From: Lachnospiraceae bacterium
Lineage (GTDB): Bacteria > Bacillota > Clostridia > Lachnospirales > Lachnospiraceae
NCBI GenBank assembly: GCA_023664345.1
Contig: JAMPFQ010000003.1
Span: forward strand, 1 to 64,000
Length of the DNA: 64,000 nucleotides
Direction of reading: 5' to 3'
Of this stretch, positions 17,115 to 25,679 are shown in pieces. The notes under the pieces are model-generated. The model saw nothing but the letters and a program-made list of their open reading frames with translations. It did no database searches and was not told the DNA's origin. The stretch's first letter is position 1; each line of letters starts with the position of its first letter. The translations under genes and the position numbers were made by a program.

Positions 17115-18353
17115 TTAACACAAAGGATACTTATCCGTCAATGTCTGAACAATGGCGCGGGCCTCGGCGATCTTTCCCTCGCCCCCTTTGATCACCATGG
17201 CAATGGCCTCGGCAATCCTGTCCATATCCTCCGTGTTCATGCCCCTGGACGTGACTGCGGGTGTGCCCAGACGGATGCCGCTGGTCACGAAAGGAGACTG
17301 GGGATCATTGGGAATGGTATTCTTGTTGCAGGTGATATGCGCCGCATCCAGCAGCTTCTCCACAGCTTTTCCGGTAAGCCCGTAACTGGTCAGATCCACC
17401 AGCATCAGATGGTTGTCCGTGCCGCCGGATACGATCCTGATATCCCTGCCAAGCAGGCCTTTGCACAGCGCCTGGGCGTTGTCGATGATGTTCTGCTGGT
17501 ATCCCTTGAAGTCATCGCTTAAGGCCTCTTTAAAGCAGACCGCCTTGGCCGCGATCACATGCATCAGAGGGCCGCCCTGGATGCCGGGGAAGATAGCCTT
17601 ATTAAAATTATACTTCTCGTTCACCGCATTGCTGGAAAGGATCATTCCGCCCCGGGGGCCGCGCAGGGTCTTGTGGGTGGTAGTAGTGGTAACGTCCGCG
17701 TAAGGGATGGGGCTGGGATGCAGCCCGGCAGCCACCAGGCCCGCGATATGCGCCATATCCACCATAAGCACCGCGCCCACCTCATCGGCAACCTCGCGGA
17801 ACTTTTTGAAATCTATGGTGCGGGCATATGCGGAAGCGCCCGCAATGATCATTTTGGGCTTTGCCTCCAGTGCGATCTCGCGCAGCTTATCGTAATCGAT
17901 AAAACCGTCGTCATTGACGCCGTAAGGAACAATATGAAAGTACTTGCCGGACATATTCACCGGGCTTCCATGGGTCAGATGCCCGCCGTGATCCAGATTC
18001 ATGCCCATAATAGTGTCGCCGGGCTTGCAGACAGCGAACTGCACCGCCATATTGGCCTGTGCGCCGGAATGGGGCTGTACATTGGCGTACTCACAGCCGA
18101 ACAGTTCTTTCGCCCGCTCTCTCGCCAGATCCTCCACCACGTCCACGCAGTCACAACCGCCGTAATATCTCTTTCCGGGGTAGCCCTCCGCGTATTTGTT
18201 GGTCAAAGGGCTTCCCATCGCCGCCATAACGGCCTTACTCACCCAGTTTTCCGAAGCGATCAGTTCGATGTGGCTGTTCTGCCTTTCCTGCTCATCAACG
18301 ATGGCCTGGGCGATCTCGGGATCCACATTTCTTACATCATCTAAAGAATACAT
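17115..18353 (-). CDS. glyA: serine hydroxymethyltransferase
   Basis: A 412-residue PLP enzyme converting serine and tetrahydrofolate to glycine and methylene-THF. Motifs seen are LIASENWVS near the N-terminus, [16 protein letters not shown], and the PLP lysine in [15 protein letters not shown]. Full length for the family. AGGAGG lies 7 nt before ATG. A promoter at 18529-18556 gives a 165-nt leader that carries a repeat also found before feoA. The gene is monocistronic, with a divergent lipid kinase gene on the other side. Confidence 0.97.
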   Translation of the reverse strand: MYSLDDVRNVDPEIAQAIVDEQERQNSHIELIASENWVSKAVMAAMGSPLTNKYAEGYPGKRYYGGCDCVDVVEDLARERAKELFGCEYANVQPHSGAQANMAVQFAVCKPGDTIMGMNLDHGGHLTHGSPVNMSGKYFHIVPYGVNDDGFIDYDKLREIALEAKPKMIIAGASAYARTIDFKKFREVADEVGAVLMVDMAHIAGLVAAGLHPSPIPYADVTTTTTHKTLRGPRGGMILSSNAVNEKYNFNKAIFPGIQGGPLMHVIAAKAVCFKEALSDDFKGYQQNIIDNAQALCKGLLGRDIRIVSGGTDNHLMLVDLTSYGLTGKAVEKLLDAAHITCNKNTIPNDPQSPFVTSGIRLGTPAVTSRGMNTEDMDRIAEAIAMVIKGGEGKIAEARAIVQTLTDKYPLC

Positions 18354-18366
18354 TCCTAAATCCTCC

Positions 18367-18503
18367 TATTCCAGTTCCGTCTCTGCACTTCCGTTCCGAG
18401 ACTGTTTTTAATTCCAGTTCCTGCTTGCAGGAACTTGTTCCGGTCTCTGCACTCCAGTGCCACTGCTCTGAAAGAAATCTCATCCGCAGAAACGCAGCTG
18501 ACG
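18367..18503 (-). repeat. leader repeat before glyA
   Basis: On the minus strand this reads CAGCTGCGTTTCTGC... TGGAGTGCAGAGACCGGAAC, a TTCCTG/CAGGAA hairpin, AAAAACAGTCTCGGAACGG, and a second GTGCAGAGACGGAACTGGAAT directly before the glyA ribosome site. The same blocks occur, in a different arrangement, at 44010-44119 before feoA. It lies in the transcribed leader, so it may act as RNA. Confidence 0.65.
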
Positions 18504-18528
18504 GTCATAAATTCTGTGTTCCTTATGA

Positions 18529-18556
18529 ATCATAGCATAGAATCTTCGGATTGCAA
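18529..18556 (-). promoter_or_regulatory. promoter of glyA
   Basis: TTGCAA (18551-18556), a 16-nt spacer and TATGAT (18529-18534) on the minus strand. It is divergent from the promoter at 18566-18594, with only about 10 bp between the -35 boxes. Confidence 0.65.
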
Positions 18557-18565
18557 AGGATTTTG

Positions 18566-18594
18566 TTTACGAAAGCGTCATATATTGATACAAT
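18566..18594 (+). promoter_or_regulatory. promoter of the lipid kinase gene
   Basis: TTTACG (18566-18571), 17 nt, TACAAT (18589-18594). Start predicted near 18601, about 78 nt before the ATG. Confidence 0.7.
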
Positions 18595-18678
18595 GTAAAT
18601 ATCGGGAGCCGGGCTGACAGTGTTTCCCCGGCCGGCTCCAGGACATCACAAACATTTTAGCGAAAGATGAGGCTGCCT

Positions 18679-19602
18679 ATGTATCATATCATCATCAATC
18701 CATTCTCCCGCTCCGGAAAGGGACTCAGGATATGGAAAGAGACCATCGAACCAAAACTGCAGGAAGAGGGGATCGGTTACCGCGATCACTTTTCGGAAAA
18801 GCCCGGCGATATGGCGCGGCTTGCGGGAGAGATCACTTCCGCCGCGGCGGAAGACCTGACCCTGATCGTCCTGGGCGGGGACGGCACCGTGAACGAGGCG
18901 CTGTCCGGTATAAAGGACACTTCCCATGTCATTCTGGGGTATATTCCCACCGGCTCCAGCAACGACCTGGCGAGGGACTTAAACATCCCCAAAGACCCTC
19001 TGGAGGCGCTGAACCTGATTCTGCATGAGGGCAGCACACACACCATGGATCTGGGCGCCGTCACTTACGCGGACGGGGAGACCAGGCCTTTCATCGTCAG
19101 CTGCGGTATCGGCTTTGACGCGGCGGTATGCGAGGAGGCGCTCCATTCCAAGATGAAAAATGTTTTCAACCGACTGGGGCTGGGCAAACTGACTTACCTG
19201 GGCATTGCCTTAAAGCAGCTGTTCGGCGCAAAGGCCATCTCCGGCAGGCTCACTCTGGACGGCCAGGCGCCGGTGAACATGAACACCCTGCTCTTCGTGG
19301 CATGTATGCTCCATAGGTTCGAGGGCGGCGGCTTCATGTTCTGCCCCAACGCAGACGCTTCCGACGGCATCCTGGATCTCTGCGCCGTGGGCGACCTGCC
19401 AAAGCTTCTGATCCTTTTCGCGCTCCCCACCGCTTTTAAGGGAAAGCACTACCGTTTCAACGGGATCACCGCCTACCAGGCGAAGACCCTGACCATCGAG
19501 ACCTCCGCGCCGCTCTGGGTGCACACGGACGGGGAAGTTGCCAGGAAATCAGACCGGATCACCGTGACCTGTGCACAGGGAGCCGTCAGGATGATATACT
19601 GA
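18679..19602 (+). CDS. diacylglycerol kinase-family lipid kinase (YegS/DgkB-like)
   Basis: A 307-residue soluble or membrane-associated lipid kinase. N-terminal IINPFSRSGKG and the ATP loop VLGGDGTVNEA (GGDGT at 66-70) are the family hallmarks, with GYIPTGSSNDLARDL at about 82-96. Such enzymes phosphorylate diacylglycerol or related lipids to recycle them into phospholipid synthesis. I prefer ATG 18679, preceded by GATGAGG at 6 nt, over the upstream ATG at 18667, which lacks a ribosome site. A PAP2-type phosphatase gene follows with its own promoter, possibly an opposing lipid activity. Confidence 0.9.
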   Translation: MYHIIINPFSRSGKGLRIWKETIEPKLQEEGIGYRDHFSEKPGDMARLAGEITSAAAEDLTLIVLGGDGTVNEALSGIKDTSHVILGYIPTGSSNDLARDLNIPKDPLEALNLILHEGSTHTMDLGAVTYADGETRPFIVSCGIGFDAAVCEEALHSKMKNVFNRLGLGKLTYLGIALKQLFGAKAISGRLTLDGQAPVNMNTLLFVACMLHRFEGGGFMFCPNADASDGILDLCAVGDLPKLLILFALPTAFKGKHYRFNGITAYQAKTLTIETSAPLWVHTDGEVARKSDRITVTCAQGAVRMIY

Positions 19603-19639
19603 ATGCATGCGTTCTTAAGAAATCTTAAGAAAAAAGGTA

Positions 19640-19667
19640 TTGCAATTTTATTTTTTCAGGCTATACT
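19640..19667 (+). promoter_or_regulatory. promoter of the PAP2 gene
   Basis: TTGCAA (19640-19645), 16 nt, TATACT (19662-19667). It sits immediately after two CTTAAGAAA repeats that follow the lipid kinase stop. Confidence 0.6.
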
Positions 19668-19719
19668 ACATAATTGAGTGTATGAATACTATGATCTATG
19701 CCTGAAAGGAATCAAGGAA

Positions 19720-20397
19720 ATGGAAAAACTCAAAAGCCTGTACCTGAAATACGGGCACGCCGCTCCCCTGCTGGTATACGGCGTTATCTATCTGAGCTGG
19801 TTCGCGTGGCTGGAGCGGACGAACACGAAGGATTACCAGATCATCCACATGGCGGTGGATGACGATATCCCTTTCTGCGAGGTGTTCATCGTTCCCTACC
19901 TGTTATGGTTTGTTTATGTGTCGGCAGTGGTGATATTCCTCTTTTTTAAGAATAAAACGGATTATTACAGGGCATGTGTTTTCCTGTTCACGGGTATGAC
20001 CGTCTTCCTGATCATATCCACGCTCTTCCCCAACGGACATGACCTGCGGCTCGCCGCAATGCCCAGGAACAATATCTTCACCGCCATGGTGGCGGCGCTC
20101 TGGAAAACGGATACGCCCACGAACCTGTGGCCGAGCATCCATGTATATAACTCCATCGGTGCGCACATCGCGGTAATGCAAAACGAGACGCTGCGGAACA
20201 GGAGACCGATCTGCATCGGTTCCGGTATCCTGGCTCTCTCCATTATCCTGTCCACCATGTTCATCAAGCAGCACTCGGTCTTCGATGTCCTCACCGGGAT
20301 CATCATGGGGACAGCCATGTATGTGCTGGTCTACAGACATGAATGGCTGACAATGCCGGGCACACAGCGCAACAAAAAGACGCCTCAGGTCGATTGA
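19720..20397 (+). CDS. PAP2-superfamily membrane phosphatase
   Basis: A 225-residue protein with about six membrane helices. The PAP2 phosphatase motifs are LWPSIHVYNSIG (H141) and KQHSVFDVLTG (H185, D189), placed on the two last loops as in lipid phosphatases and inositolphosphotransferases. It probably dephosphorylates a lipid phosphate or pyrophosphate at the outer membrane face. ATG 19720 is preceded by AAAGGAATCAAGGA. An in-frame GTG at 19678 lies too close to the promoter to be the start. The gene ends inside a shared terminator. Confidence 0.82.
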   Translation: MEKLKSLYLKYGHAAPLLVYGVIYLSWFAWLERTNTKDYQIIHMAVDDDIPFCEVFIVPYLLWFVYVSAVVIFLFFKNKTDYYRACVFLFTGMTVFLIISTLFPNGHDLRLAAMPRNNIFTAMVAALWKTDTPTNLWPSIHVYNSIGAHIAVMQNETLRNRRPICIGSGILALSIILSTMFIKQHSVFDVLTGIIMGTAMYVLVYRHEWLTMPGTQRNKKTPQVD

Positions 20398-20404
20398 CCT
20401 GAGG
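20383..20404. terminator. bidirectional terminator between PAP2 and glycosyltransferase genes
   Basis: A perfect 9-bp stem CCTCAGGTC/GACCTGAGG with a 4-nt loop. TTTTT follows on the plus strand and, after CGTC, TTTTT on the minus strand. The PAP2 stop lies inside the stem. Confidence 0.9.
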
Positions 20405-20408
20405 TTTT

Positions 20409-21437
20409 TCAATTGAACTTGAATATCTTCCGGCATATCCTGTACGCGTCCACGGAAAACCGCCGCCCTCCCCTGCCCGGCAGGTTCATGGCGCTTCCCA
20501 TGATGCCTCCTCTCAGCCAGAAATACAGGCTTTTGTCCTTTCCCCTGATATACTGCCAGAGTTCTCTCTTCTTTTCCAGGGCCTCCTCCGTGCCTGACCG
20601 GATCAGGAGCACCGAGGAGATCGTGGTGATGATTTCCAGATAGTTGCGCATATACTGATACAGCCGTTTATTCTTTATCAGTTCCGGCTTTTTCTCCACC
20701 AGATAATCCGTCATGATCCTGTTCACCCTGATCTGCTGGTCGATGCGGGAGATCATGACCTCCTCGTTGACCGACTGATCCGCCCTTCCGATATAATAGC
20801 GGTAAAGGTTGACATCCAGGTAGTAAATATTGCGGACATAGGGCAGCGGCTCAAAGACATAGAGGTTGTCCACATAAAAGGTGTGTTCGGGCAGACGGAT
20901 CCCGCATTCTTTCAGCAGTCTGGTGCGGAAGATAACGGAATGCATCAGGATATAATGCCCCTTGTAAAAGTGATGGCAGTCCTCCCATGTAAACATCTGC
21001 CCCACGGGCAGGATATGCCGATAATGCATGACTTTCTTACGCTTTTCCCCCTCTTTCTCGTAGACGAAATTGCACACCAGCATGTCCAGCGTCTCGCTGC
21101 CGCCCACAAAGTCCCTTAACGTGTCCAGCACCTGCAGATAAGCTTCCCTCTTCAGCCAGTCATCGCTGTCCACCACCTTAAAATAAAGCCCGGTGGCATT
21201 GTCGATCCCTGTGTTGACCGCGGCGCCGTGTCCGCCGTTTTCCTGATGCACCGCCTTGACAATGGAGGGATATCGGGCGGCATACTCATCTGCGATCTGT
21301 GCCGTGTTATCCTTTGCGGAACCGTCGTCCACTATGATGATCTCCACATCCTCCCCGCCTGTCAGCAGGGATTCCACACACTTGCGCATATACGCCTCCG
21401 AATTGTAACACGGGATCGCTATCGACAGTAGTTTCAA
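20409..21437 (-). CDS. family 2 glycosyltransferase
   Basis: A 342-residue GT-A enzyme. It starts KLLSIAIPCYNSEAYMRKC, with the nucleotide-sugar motif IIIVDDGSAKDNT and the metal-binding VDSDDW. The C-terminal 100 residues are helical and basic. It transfers a sugar to an unknown acceptor, probably a cell-surface glycan or lipid. I start it at TTG 21437, with AGGGGG 7 nt upstream; the frame is open further upstream through hairpin repeats that are not coding. It ends at a shared terminator. Confidence 0.88.
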   Translation of the reverse strand: MKLLSIAIPCYNSEAYMRKCVESLLTGGEDVEIIIVDDGSAKDNTAQIADEYAARYPSIVKAVHQENGGHGAAVNTGIDNATGLYFKVVDSDDWLKREAYLQVLDTLRDFVGGSETLDMLVCNFVYEKEGEKRKKVMHYRHILPVGQMFTWEDCHHFYKGHYILMHSVIFRTRLLKECGIRLPEHTFYVDNLYVFEPLPYVRNIYYLDVNLYRYYIGRADQSVNEEVMISRIDQQIRVNRIMTDYLVEKKPELIKNKRLYQYMRNYLEIITTISSVLLIRSGTEEALEKKRELWQYIRGKDKSLYFWLRGGIMGSAMNLPGRGGRRFSVDAYRICRKIFKFN

Positions 21438-21498
21438 ACTTACACCCCCTTGCGTGCTCCGGCACGCATACCGATCAATATTTGAAAGTTTGCTTTCA

Positions 21499-21671
21499 CA
21501 CTTCCAGTCATGCCGCCTCCGGCGGCACAAACAAATCCCGCGGAACCTAATCAGTTCCGGGAAGAACGCCTGCCCAAAGCGAACTTGTTCGCTTGGCGTT
21601 CTTCCGTGTGAGATTTAGCATTTCTCCGCGAAACAGCCTATGCTGTGAGCGGTTAGAAATTCTTCTCACAC
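21499..21671 (-). repeat. modular hairpin element (A-B-C)
   Basis: Hairpin A is 21606-21671, with GTGTGAG and CTCACAC arms and a GAAATTCT core. Hairpin B is 21559-21605, GGAAGAACGCC/GGCGTTCTTCC with a nested AGCGAA/TTCGCT. Hairpin C is GCCGCC/GGCGGC. Order and orientation are as at 8916-9100, but here A begins 26 bp after the stop of the upstream gene rather than at it. Confidence 0.85.
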
Positions 21672-21696
21672 TTGACAGCCGGGATTTCCTTTTGCC

Positions 21697-23457
21697 CTAC
21701 TCCGCTCCGGGTCTCATGCGCAGATACTCCATATACGCCCCGAAAGCCGATGGTATGGGATACTTTTCTTTTGTCTCCTCCGGCTCGACGCAGATCCATC
21801 CCGCCGCCTGCTCCTCTTTCGGCTCCAGCCCGTCCACACGGACCAGATATCCCCACATATGCCATTCCCGGTGGGTAAAGATATGCTTTGCCTCCCGGAG
21901 AGGCCTGACATACAGCGGCTCCAGGCCGTTTTCCGCAAGATACGCCGTCACTTCCTCCGCCGTGCGGAAACCGTCCATGGAGGGGAACTCATACATCCCC
22001 GCAAGCAGCCCTCTCTCCGCCCGCCTGCGGATCGCCGCATGATTCTCATCCCGGATGATCAAGATGGTCTTTTCCTCAACCACGCGGGGCTTCTTCGCCG
22101 CTTTCCCGGGATAGGACTGTTCCTCTCCCGCCTGATGGGCCATACAGATGTCTTTCAGGGGACAGTTCTCGCATAAAGGCGCTCCGTTGGGAATGCAGAC
22201 ACAGGCGCCGATCTCCATCATGGCCTGGTTAAAGTCTCCCGGACGGTCCGCAGGCAGAATCTCTCTCAGATCCCTTTCCACTGCCGCTTTTACCTTTGCA
22301 TCGCTTACCGGCCTGAGGTCTTTCCTGATCCGGGACAGCACCCGGAGCACGTTACCGTCCACCGCGGGCACCGCCCTTCCATAGGCGATAGATGCCACCG
22401 CTCCTGCGGTATAGCTTCCGATTCCTTTCAGTTTCAGCAGTTCCTCATATTCCGCGGGCATCTCTCCCCCATATGTTTCCTGTATCTGGCGTGCCGCTTC
22501 CCGCAGGTTGCGCGCCCTGTTATAATAGCCTAAGCCCTCCCAGAGTTTCAAAAGGGATTCCTCCTCCGCCCCGGCAAGAGACGCGATATCGGGAAATTCC
22601 CTCAGAAACCGCTCGAAATACGGCTTTACCGCCTCCACCCTGGTCTGCTGCAGCATGACCTCCGATATCCAGACCCTGTAGGGGGAGGGCTCCTCCCTCC
22701 ATGGAAGGATGCGCCTGTTTTTATCATACCACCGCAGGAGCGGTTTGGGAATACGGCTCAGCAGTTCATGATCCTCCGCGAACCTTACGGGAACGGGCAC
22801 GTTGATCCGCATGGAATCCGGCGTTACGATACAGTCCCTCGCAAGGATCTCCACGCCCGCCTCCGACGCCCTGCAAAGCGCCTCTCCGAACTCTCTGTGA
22901 GTAGCGTGATTGGGGGTAAAATAACGGACACCCTCCATCTGGATCACAAACAGCACAAAGACCCGGTAACCCGCTTTCTTCGCCCGAATCAGTTCCTCCA
23001 CATGCTTCACCGCCCTGTCCGAGGGCGCATCAGGGAAACGCGCCACGCCGTCCTCCTCCAGAGTAACGCCTTTCACCTCTATAAAAATCTTCTCCGATCC
23101 CGTCTCCACATAAAAGTCGAACCGGGAATTGCCGTAAGTCGTCTCCGGGCGCACCAAAACAGAGTCTGGGAAGAGTCCCTTTTCCAGAAGCCACTCTTCC
23201 GCCGCCCTGTTGGGCGCCTGGGAATCCATATTGATCAGCCGCGCCCCCTTTTCCACCGCCACAAGGTCATAGGCGGTGGAGCGCCCCGGCTTATCGCTCT
23301 TTTCCAGGCAGACCCGGGCGCCCTGTGTCAGAAGTTCTCTGCAGCGCCCTGTATTTTTGACATGCACCGTCTCCACCCTGCCGTCTATCTCTACTTTTGC
23401 GATAAAACGGTTGGGACGTTCTATAAAGCGTCCCTGTATGATGTGATTGTATCGCAT
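21697..23457 (-). CDS. SfsA-MutY fusion: nuclease-like domain plus A/G-specific adenine glycosylase
   Basis: A 586-residue single frame joining two proteins usually separate. Residues 1-225 are SfsA: IQGRFIERPNRF, VKNTGRCRELL, and the PD-(D/E)XK-like SRFDFYV...FIEVKGVT with D114, E127 and K129. Residues 236-586 are MutY: WYDKNRRILPWR, ISEVMLQQTRV with catalytic E266, helix-hairpin-helix LKGIGSYTAGA, VDGNV with D367, four cysteines for a 4Fe-4S cluster (C421, C429, C432, C438) and a NUDIX-like C-terminal domain with FTHREW. MutY removes adenine opposite 8-oxoguanine. SfsA binds nucleic acid and has reported nuclease activity. The start has GGAGG at 7 nt and overlaps the 5'-nucleotidase gene by 37 bp. 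Confidence 0.93.
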   Translation of the reverse strand: MRYNHIIQGRFIERPNRFIAKVEIDGRVETVHVKNTGRCRELLTQGARVCLEKSDKPGRSTAYDLVAVEKGARLINMDSQAPNRAAEEWLLEKGLFPDSVLVRPETTYGNSRFDFYVETGSEKIFIEVKGVTLEEDGVARFPDAPSDRAVKHVEELIRAKKAGYRVFVLFVIQMEGVRYFTPNHATHREFGEALCRASEAGVEILARDCIVTPDSMRINVPVPVRFAEDHELLSRIPKPLLRWYDKNRRILPWREEPSPYRVWISEVMLQQTRVEAVKPYFERFLREFPDIASLAGAEEESLLKLWEGLGYYNRARNLREAARQIQETYGGEMPAEYEELLKLKGIGSYTAGAVASIAYGRAVPAVDGNVLRVLSRIRKDLRPVSDAKVKAAVERDLREILPADRPGDFNQAMMEIGACVCIPNGAPLCENCPLKDICMAHQAGEEQSYPGKAAKKPRVVEEKTILIIRDENHAAIRRRAERGLLAGMYEFPSMDGFRTAEEVTAYLAENGLEPLYVRPLREAKHIFTHREWHMWGYLVRVDGLEPKEEQAAGWICVEPEETKEKYPIPSAFGAYMEYLRMRPGAE

Positions 23458-24377
23458 TCCGGTTCCTCCGCCCTCCTGTAGGGTACCCTGGCCGCAGGCA
23501 CGAATTCCGCCGCGCTGGCGGTATGGGTCGGCTGGTCGTCAAAGAAGATCTGGGCGCCGAACGCTTTCAGTATCTCCTTTTTCTCCAGTCCCCCCAGAAA
23601 GAACACTTCGTCCACCCGCACATCCCACGCCCTGATCGTTCTCAGCACCCGCTCATGGGCCGGTGCGCTGCGGGCCGTCACCAGCGCCGTCCTGATAGGA
23701 CAGTCCTCGTACGCGAATTCCCTCTGCAGATCGGAAAGTTTCCTCAAAAACTGTGCGAAAGGCCCCTCCTCCAAAGGTTCCATGGCGTGTACCCGCTCGT
23801 TTTCCTCAAAGGCGCTCAGACCCCTTTCCCGGTAGATCCGTTCCGACTCCTCCGCGAACAGCACTGCGTCCCCGTCAAAGGCGATCCTGATCTGCGCCGT
23901 TGCCGCCGGGATGCGGCGGACCTGCGCCGTATTATATTCTGTACAGATGATCCCTGCGGCGATCCCGCCGTCTATGGCGCACTGCACATCCTCCTCACAG
24001 GCCGACAGGAAAAGGTCTGTGTGGAAAGCGGCCAGATAGGGTGCCAGGGACGCGCCGCTGACCAGCACAAAGCGGCTGATCGCCAGTCCGTAATGGGCCA
24101 CTGAGTTAAATATCCGAAGAGCCGTTGCGGGACTGTTATGAGACATGACGATAACCTCCACCAGATCGGCCTCCGGCTTTCGCTCGTTCAGCTGCAGCAG
24201 ACCCCTGATCAGCTGAAAGCCCGGCCCCGGCTTCAAAATGTCTTTCTCATGCTCCGTCTGGTATCTGCAATACGCCTCCAGTCCCTGCGTCTCAAATATT
24301 TCGTTTTCCATCGTCAGGTCAAACAGGGCTCTGGAAGAGACCCCGATCACCATCTTTTTATCCAGCTGATATGCCAT
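23421..24377 (-). CDS. 5'-nucleotidase (cytosolic 5'-nucleotidase 1 family)
   Basis: A 318-residue protein matching the 5'-nucleotidase family PF06189 as I remember it. VIGVSSRALFDL near the N-terminus is followed by EGLEAYCRYQ-type residues, then IAFDGDAVLF and FFDDQPTH, and RTALVTARSAPAHERVL. It would hydrolyse nucleoside 5'-monophosphates. It overlaps the SfsA-MutY start by 37 bp, implying translational coupling, so nucleotide-pool or DNA-damage housekeeping is a fair guess for the pair. AAGGGAG precedes ATG. Confidence 0.85.
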   Translation of the reverse strand: MAYQLDKKMVIGVSSRALFDLTMENEIFETQGLEAYCRYQTEHEKDILKPGPGFQLIRGLLQLNERKPEADLVEVIVMSHNSPATALRIFNSVAHYGLAISRFVLVSGASLAPYLAAFHTDLFLSACEEDVQCAIDGGIAAGIICTEYNTAQVRRIPAATAQIRIAFDGDAVLFAEESERIYRERGLSAFEENERVHAMEPLEEGPFAQFLRKLSDLQREFAYEDCPIRTALVTARSAPAHERVLRTIRAWDVRVDEVFFLGGLEKKEILKAFGAQIFFDDQPTHTASAAEFVPAARVPYRRAEEPECDTITSYRDAL

Positions 24378-24420
24378 GGAACACTCCCTTCCGGGAATCC
24401 TATATCAGACGGACACTTTC

Positions 24421-24460
24421 CGAGAAGAATGCCTGCACTCGGCATAATTCTTTTCACCCT
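24421..24460 (-). repeat. remnant of the modular hairpin element
   Basis: AAGAATGCC pairs with GGCAT.ATTCTT, and GGGTGAAAAGAATT on the minus strand repeats the hairpin A arm seen at 9085-9100. It starts 2 bp after the DUF1653 gene stop. Only about 40 bp remain. Confidence 0.6.
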
Positions 24461-24461
24461 G

Positions 24462-25100
24462 CTAGCGCAGCCGGTTGCACTCATACCGTTCCATGGTCAG
24501 CAGACAGGTCTTCAGCGATTCATAACGCTCCTCGATATCACCGTCCGGGACTTCCACGTCGCAGGCGATCGCCATGGTGGTGATCATATCGTCCGTAATG
24601 CGATGATGCAGCCCCGTCAGGATGTTCAGGCGTTGTTCATAGCTGTCCGCGTCCAGAAATTCCAGCACCATGGGATCGATATGGAACTCCTCTGACTCTT
24701 CATCCGTTTCCGGCGGAAGCTGCCCCTGAGATGTTTCAGATGCCGCTGACGCCTGTTTGGGCTGTCTTTCCGTTTCCCGCACTACAGCTTTCCCTGTCGC
24801 ACCGACATCGGATCTCACGCCCTCCGTCCGGCTGCACATTCCCATCTCCGCCCTCTGCCTGGCCGCATCCGGCCCCTGCAGTTCAAAACAAAATTCCTGC
24901 GCCGCGTCCGGGTACTGCTCCCTGTCCACAGGACTGATGAACATGGCCAGCGGCTGGGCGTATGTCTTAAAGTCGCCGTACATCGCCTGATAGACCACCA
25001 GGGTTTCCCCTGTCTCAGTGTGCTCCGCTACTGCCGTGATCTGATATAGATTCCCTTTAAAATGTTTGTAGATTTCATGTGGTTTGGGAATGAATGACAT
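24462..25100 (-). CDS. DUF1653 domain protein
   Basis: A 212-residue cytoplasmic protein. Residues 1-75 match the DUF1653 pattern: HEIYKHFKGNLYQI, ETLVVYQAMYGDFKTYAQPLAMF and SPVD. The middle (about 85-140) is low-complexity and charged, and the C-terminal 70 residues are helical and acidic. The function of DUF1653 is unknown. It has its own promoter 43 bp upstream (25143-25171). Confidence 0.8.
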   Translation of the reverse strand: MSFIPKPHEIYKHFKGNLYQITAVAEHTETGETLVVYQAMYGDFKTYAQPLAMFISPVDREQYPDAAQEFCFELQGPDAARQRAEMGMCSRTEGVRSDVGATGKAVVRETERQPKQASAASETSQGQLPPETDEESEEFHIDPMVLEFLDADSYEQRLNILTGLHHRITDDMITTMAIACDVEVPDGDIEERYESLKTCLLTMERYECNRLR

Positions 25101-25142
25101 TTTAGAGGTCCCCTTTCGTGAAAAAGCATCTTACCTATAGGA

Positions 25143-25171
25143 AGTATACCCCTATTTTCCGAAAATGTCAT
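25143..25171 (-). promoter_or_regulatory. promoter of the DUF1653 gene
   Basis: ATGACA (25166-25171), 17 nt, TATACT (25143-25148) on the minus strand. Confidence 0.65.
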
Positions 25172-25221
25172 GCCATTCCAAATATTCGATCAAAACCATA
25201 TCAAATAAAGTGATACTGTCG

Positions 25222-25593
25222 TTACATGCTTATGAGGAAAATGCAGTTCTGATCTTCAAAGGTAATATCCTGTAATCCATCCGCAAGCAGATCCTGATTC
25301 TCTTTGCTCAAGGCCGTGATTCTGCTGTGATGAATGTTGAGCGTATACTCCCTGCTGCCGTCCGCGTCCACCACCCGCGTCAGCATCACGCCGCTGTTCC
25401 CATATCCCTGACTCCTGAGATATTCTTTTGTCTCTTCCACCAGCTGCCGTTCGCGTTCCCGGTAATAAAGTTCCAGTTCCCTCTCACCAAGATCCGTCCT
25501 GCTCATCACCGTCCCTGCACAGCAAAAGGCTGTAACCATTACCAATATGATCGTTACAGCCCGGAAACTTAAGCTGCCTGTTCTTCTTCCCAT
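25222..25593 (-). CDS. small membrane-anchored hypothetical protein
   Basis: A 123-residue protein with a basic N-terminus and one hydrophobic segment (about 10-30), probably an uncleaved anchor or signal peptide. It is followed by a charged helix (ERELELYYRERERQLVEETK) and a small beta-rich domain. I do not recognise a family. GGAGG lies 8 nt before ATG. It is downstream of the ABC pair at 25680-29375, separated by 86 bp that contain a possible promoter (TTTAAG, 16 nt, TATAAT), so co-regulation is uncertain. Confidence 0.7.
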   Translation of the reverse strand: MGRRTGSLSFRAVTIILVMVTAFCCAGTVMSRTDLGERELELYYRERERQLVEETKEYLRSQGYGNSGVMLTRVVDADGSREYTLNIHHSRITALSKENQDLLADGLQDITFEDQNCIFLISM

Positions 25594-25679
25594 TGCGCTT
25601 ACCTCCGTTCAATGTCTTTTGATACAGGCATTATATGAAATTATAAGTCCATTAAAACTCCCTTAAACCATAATATCCC

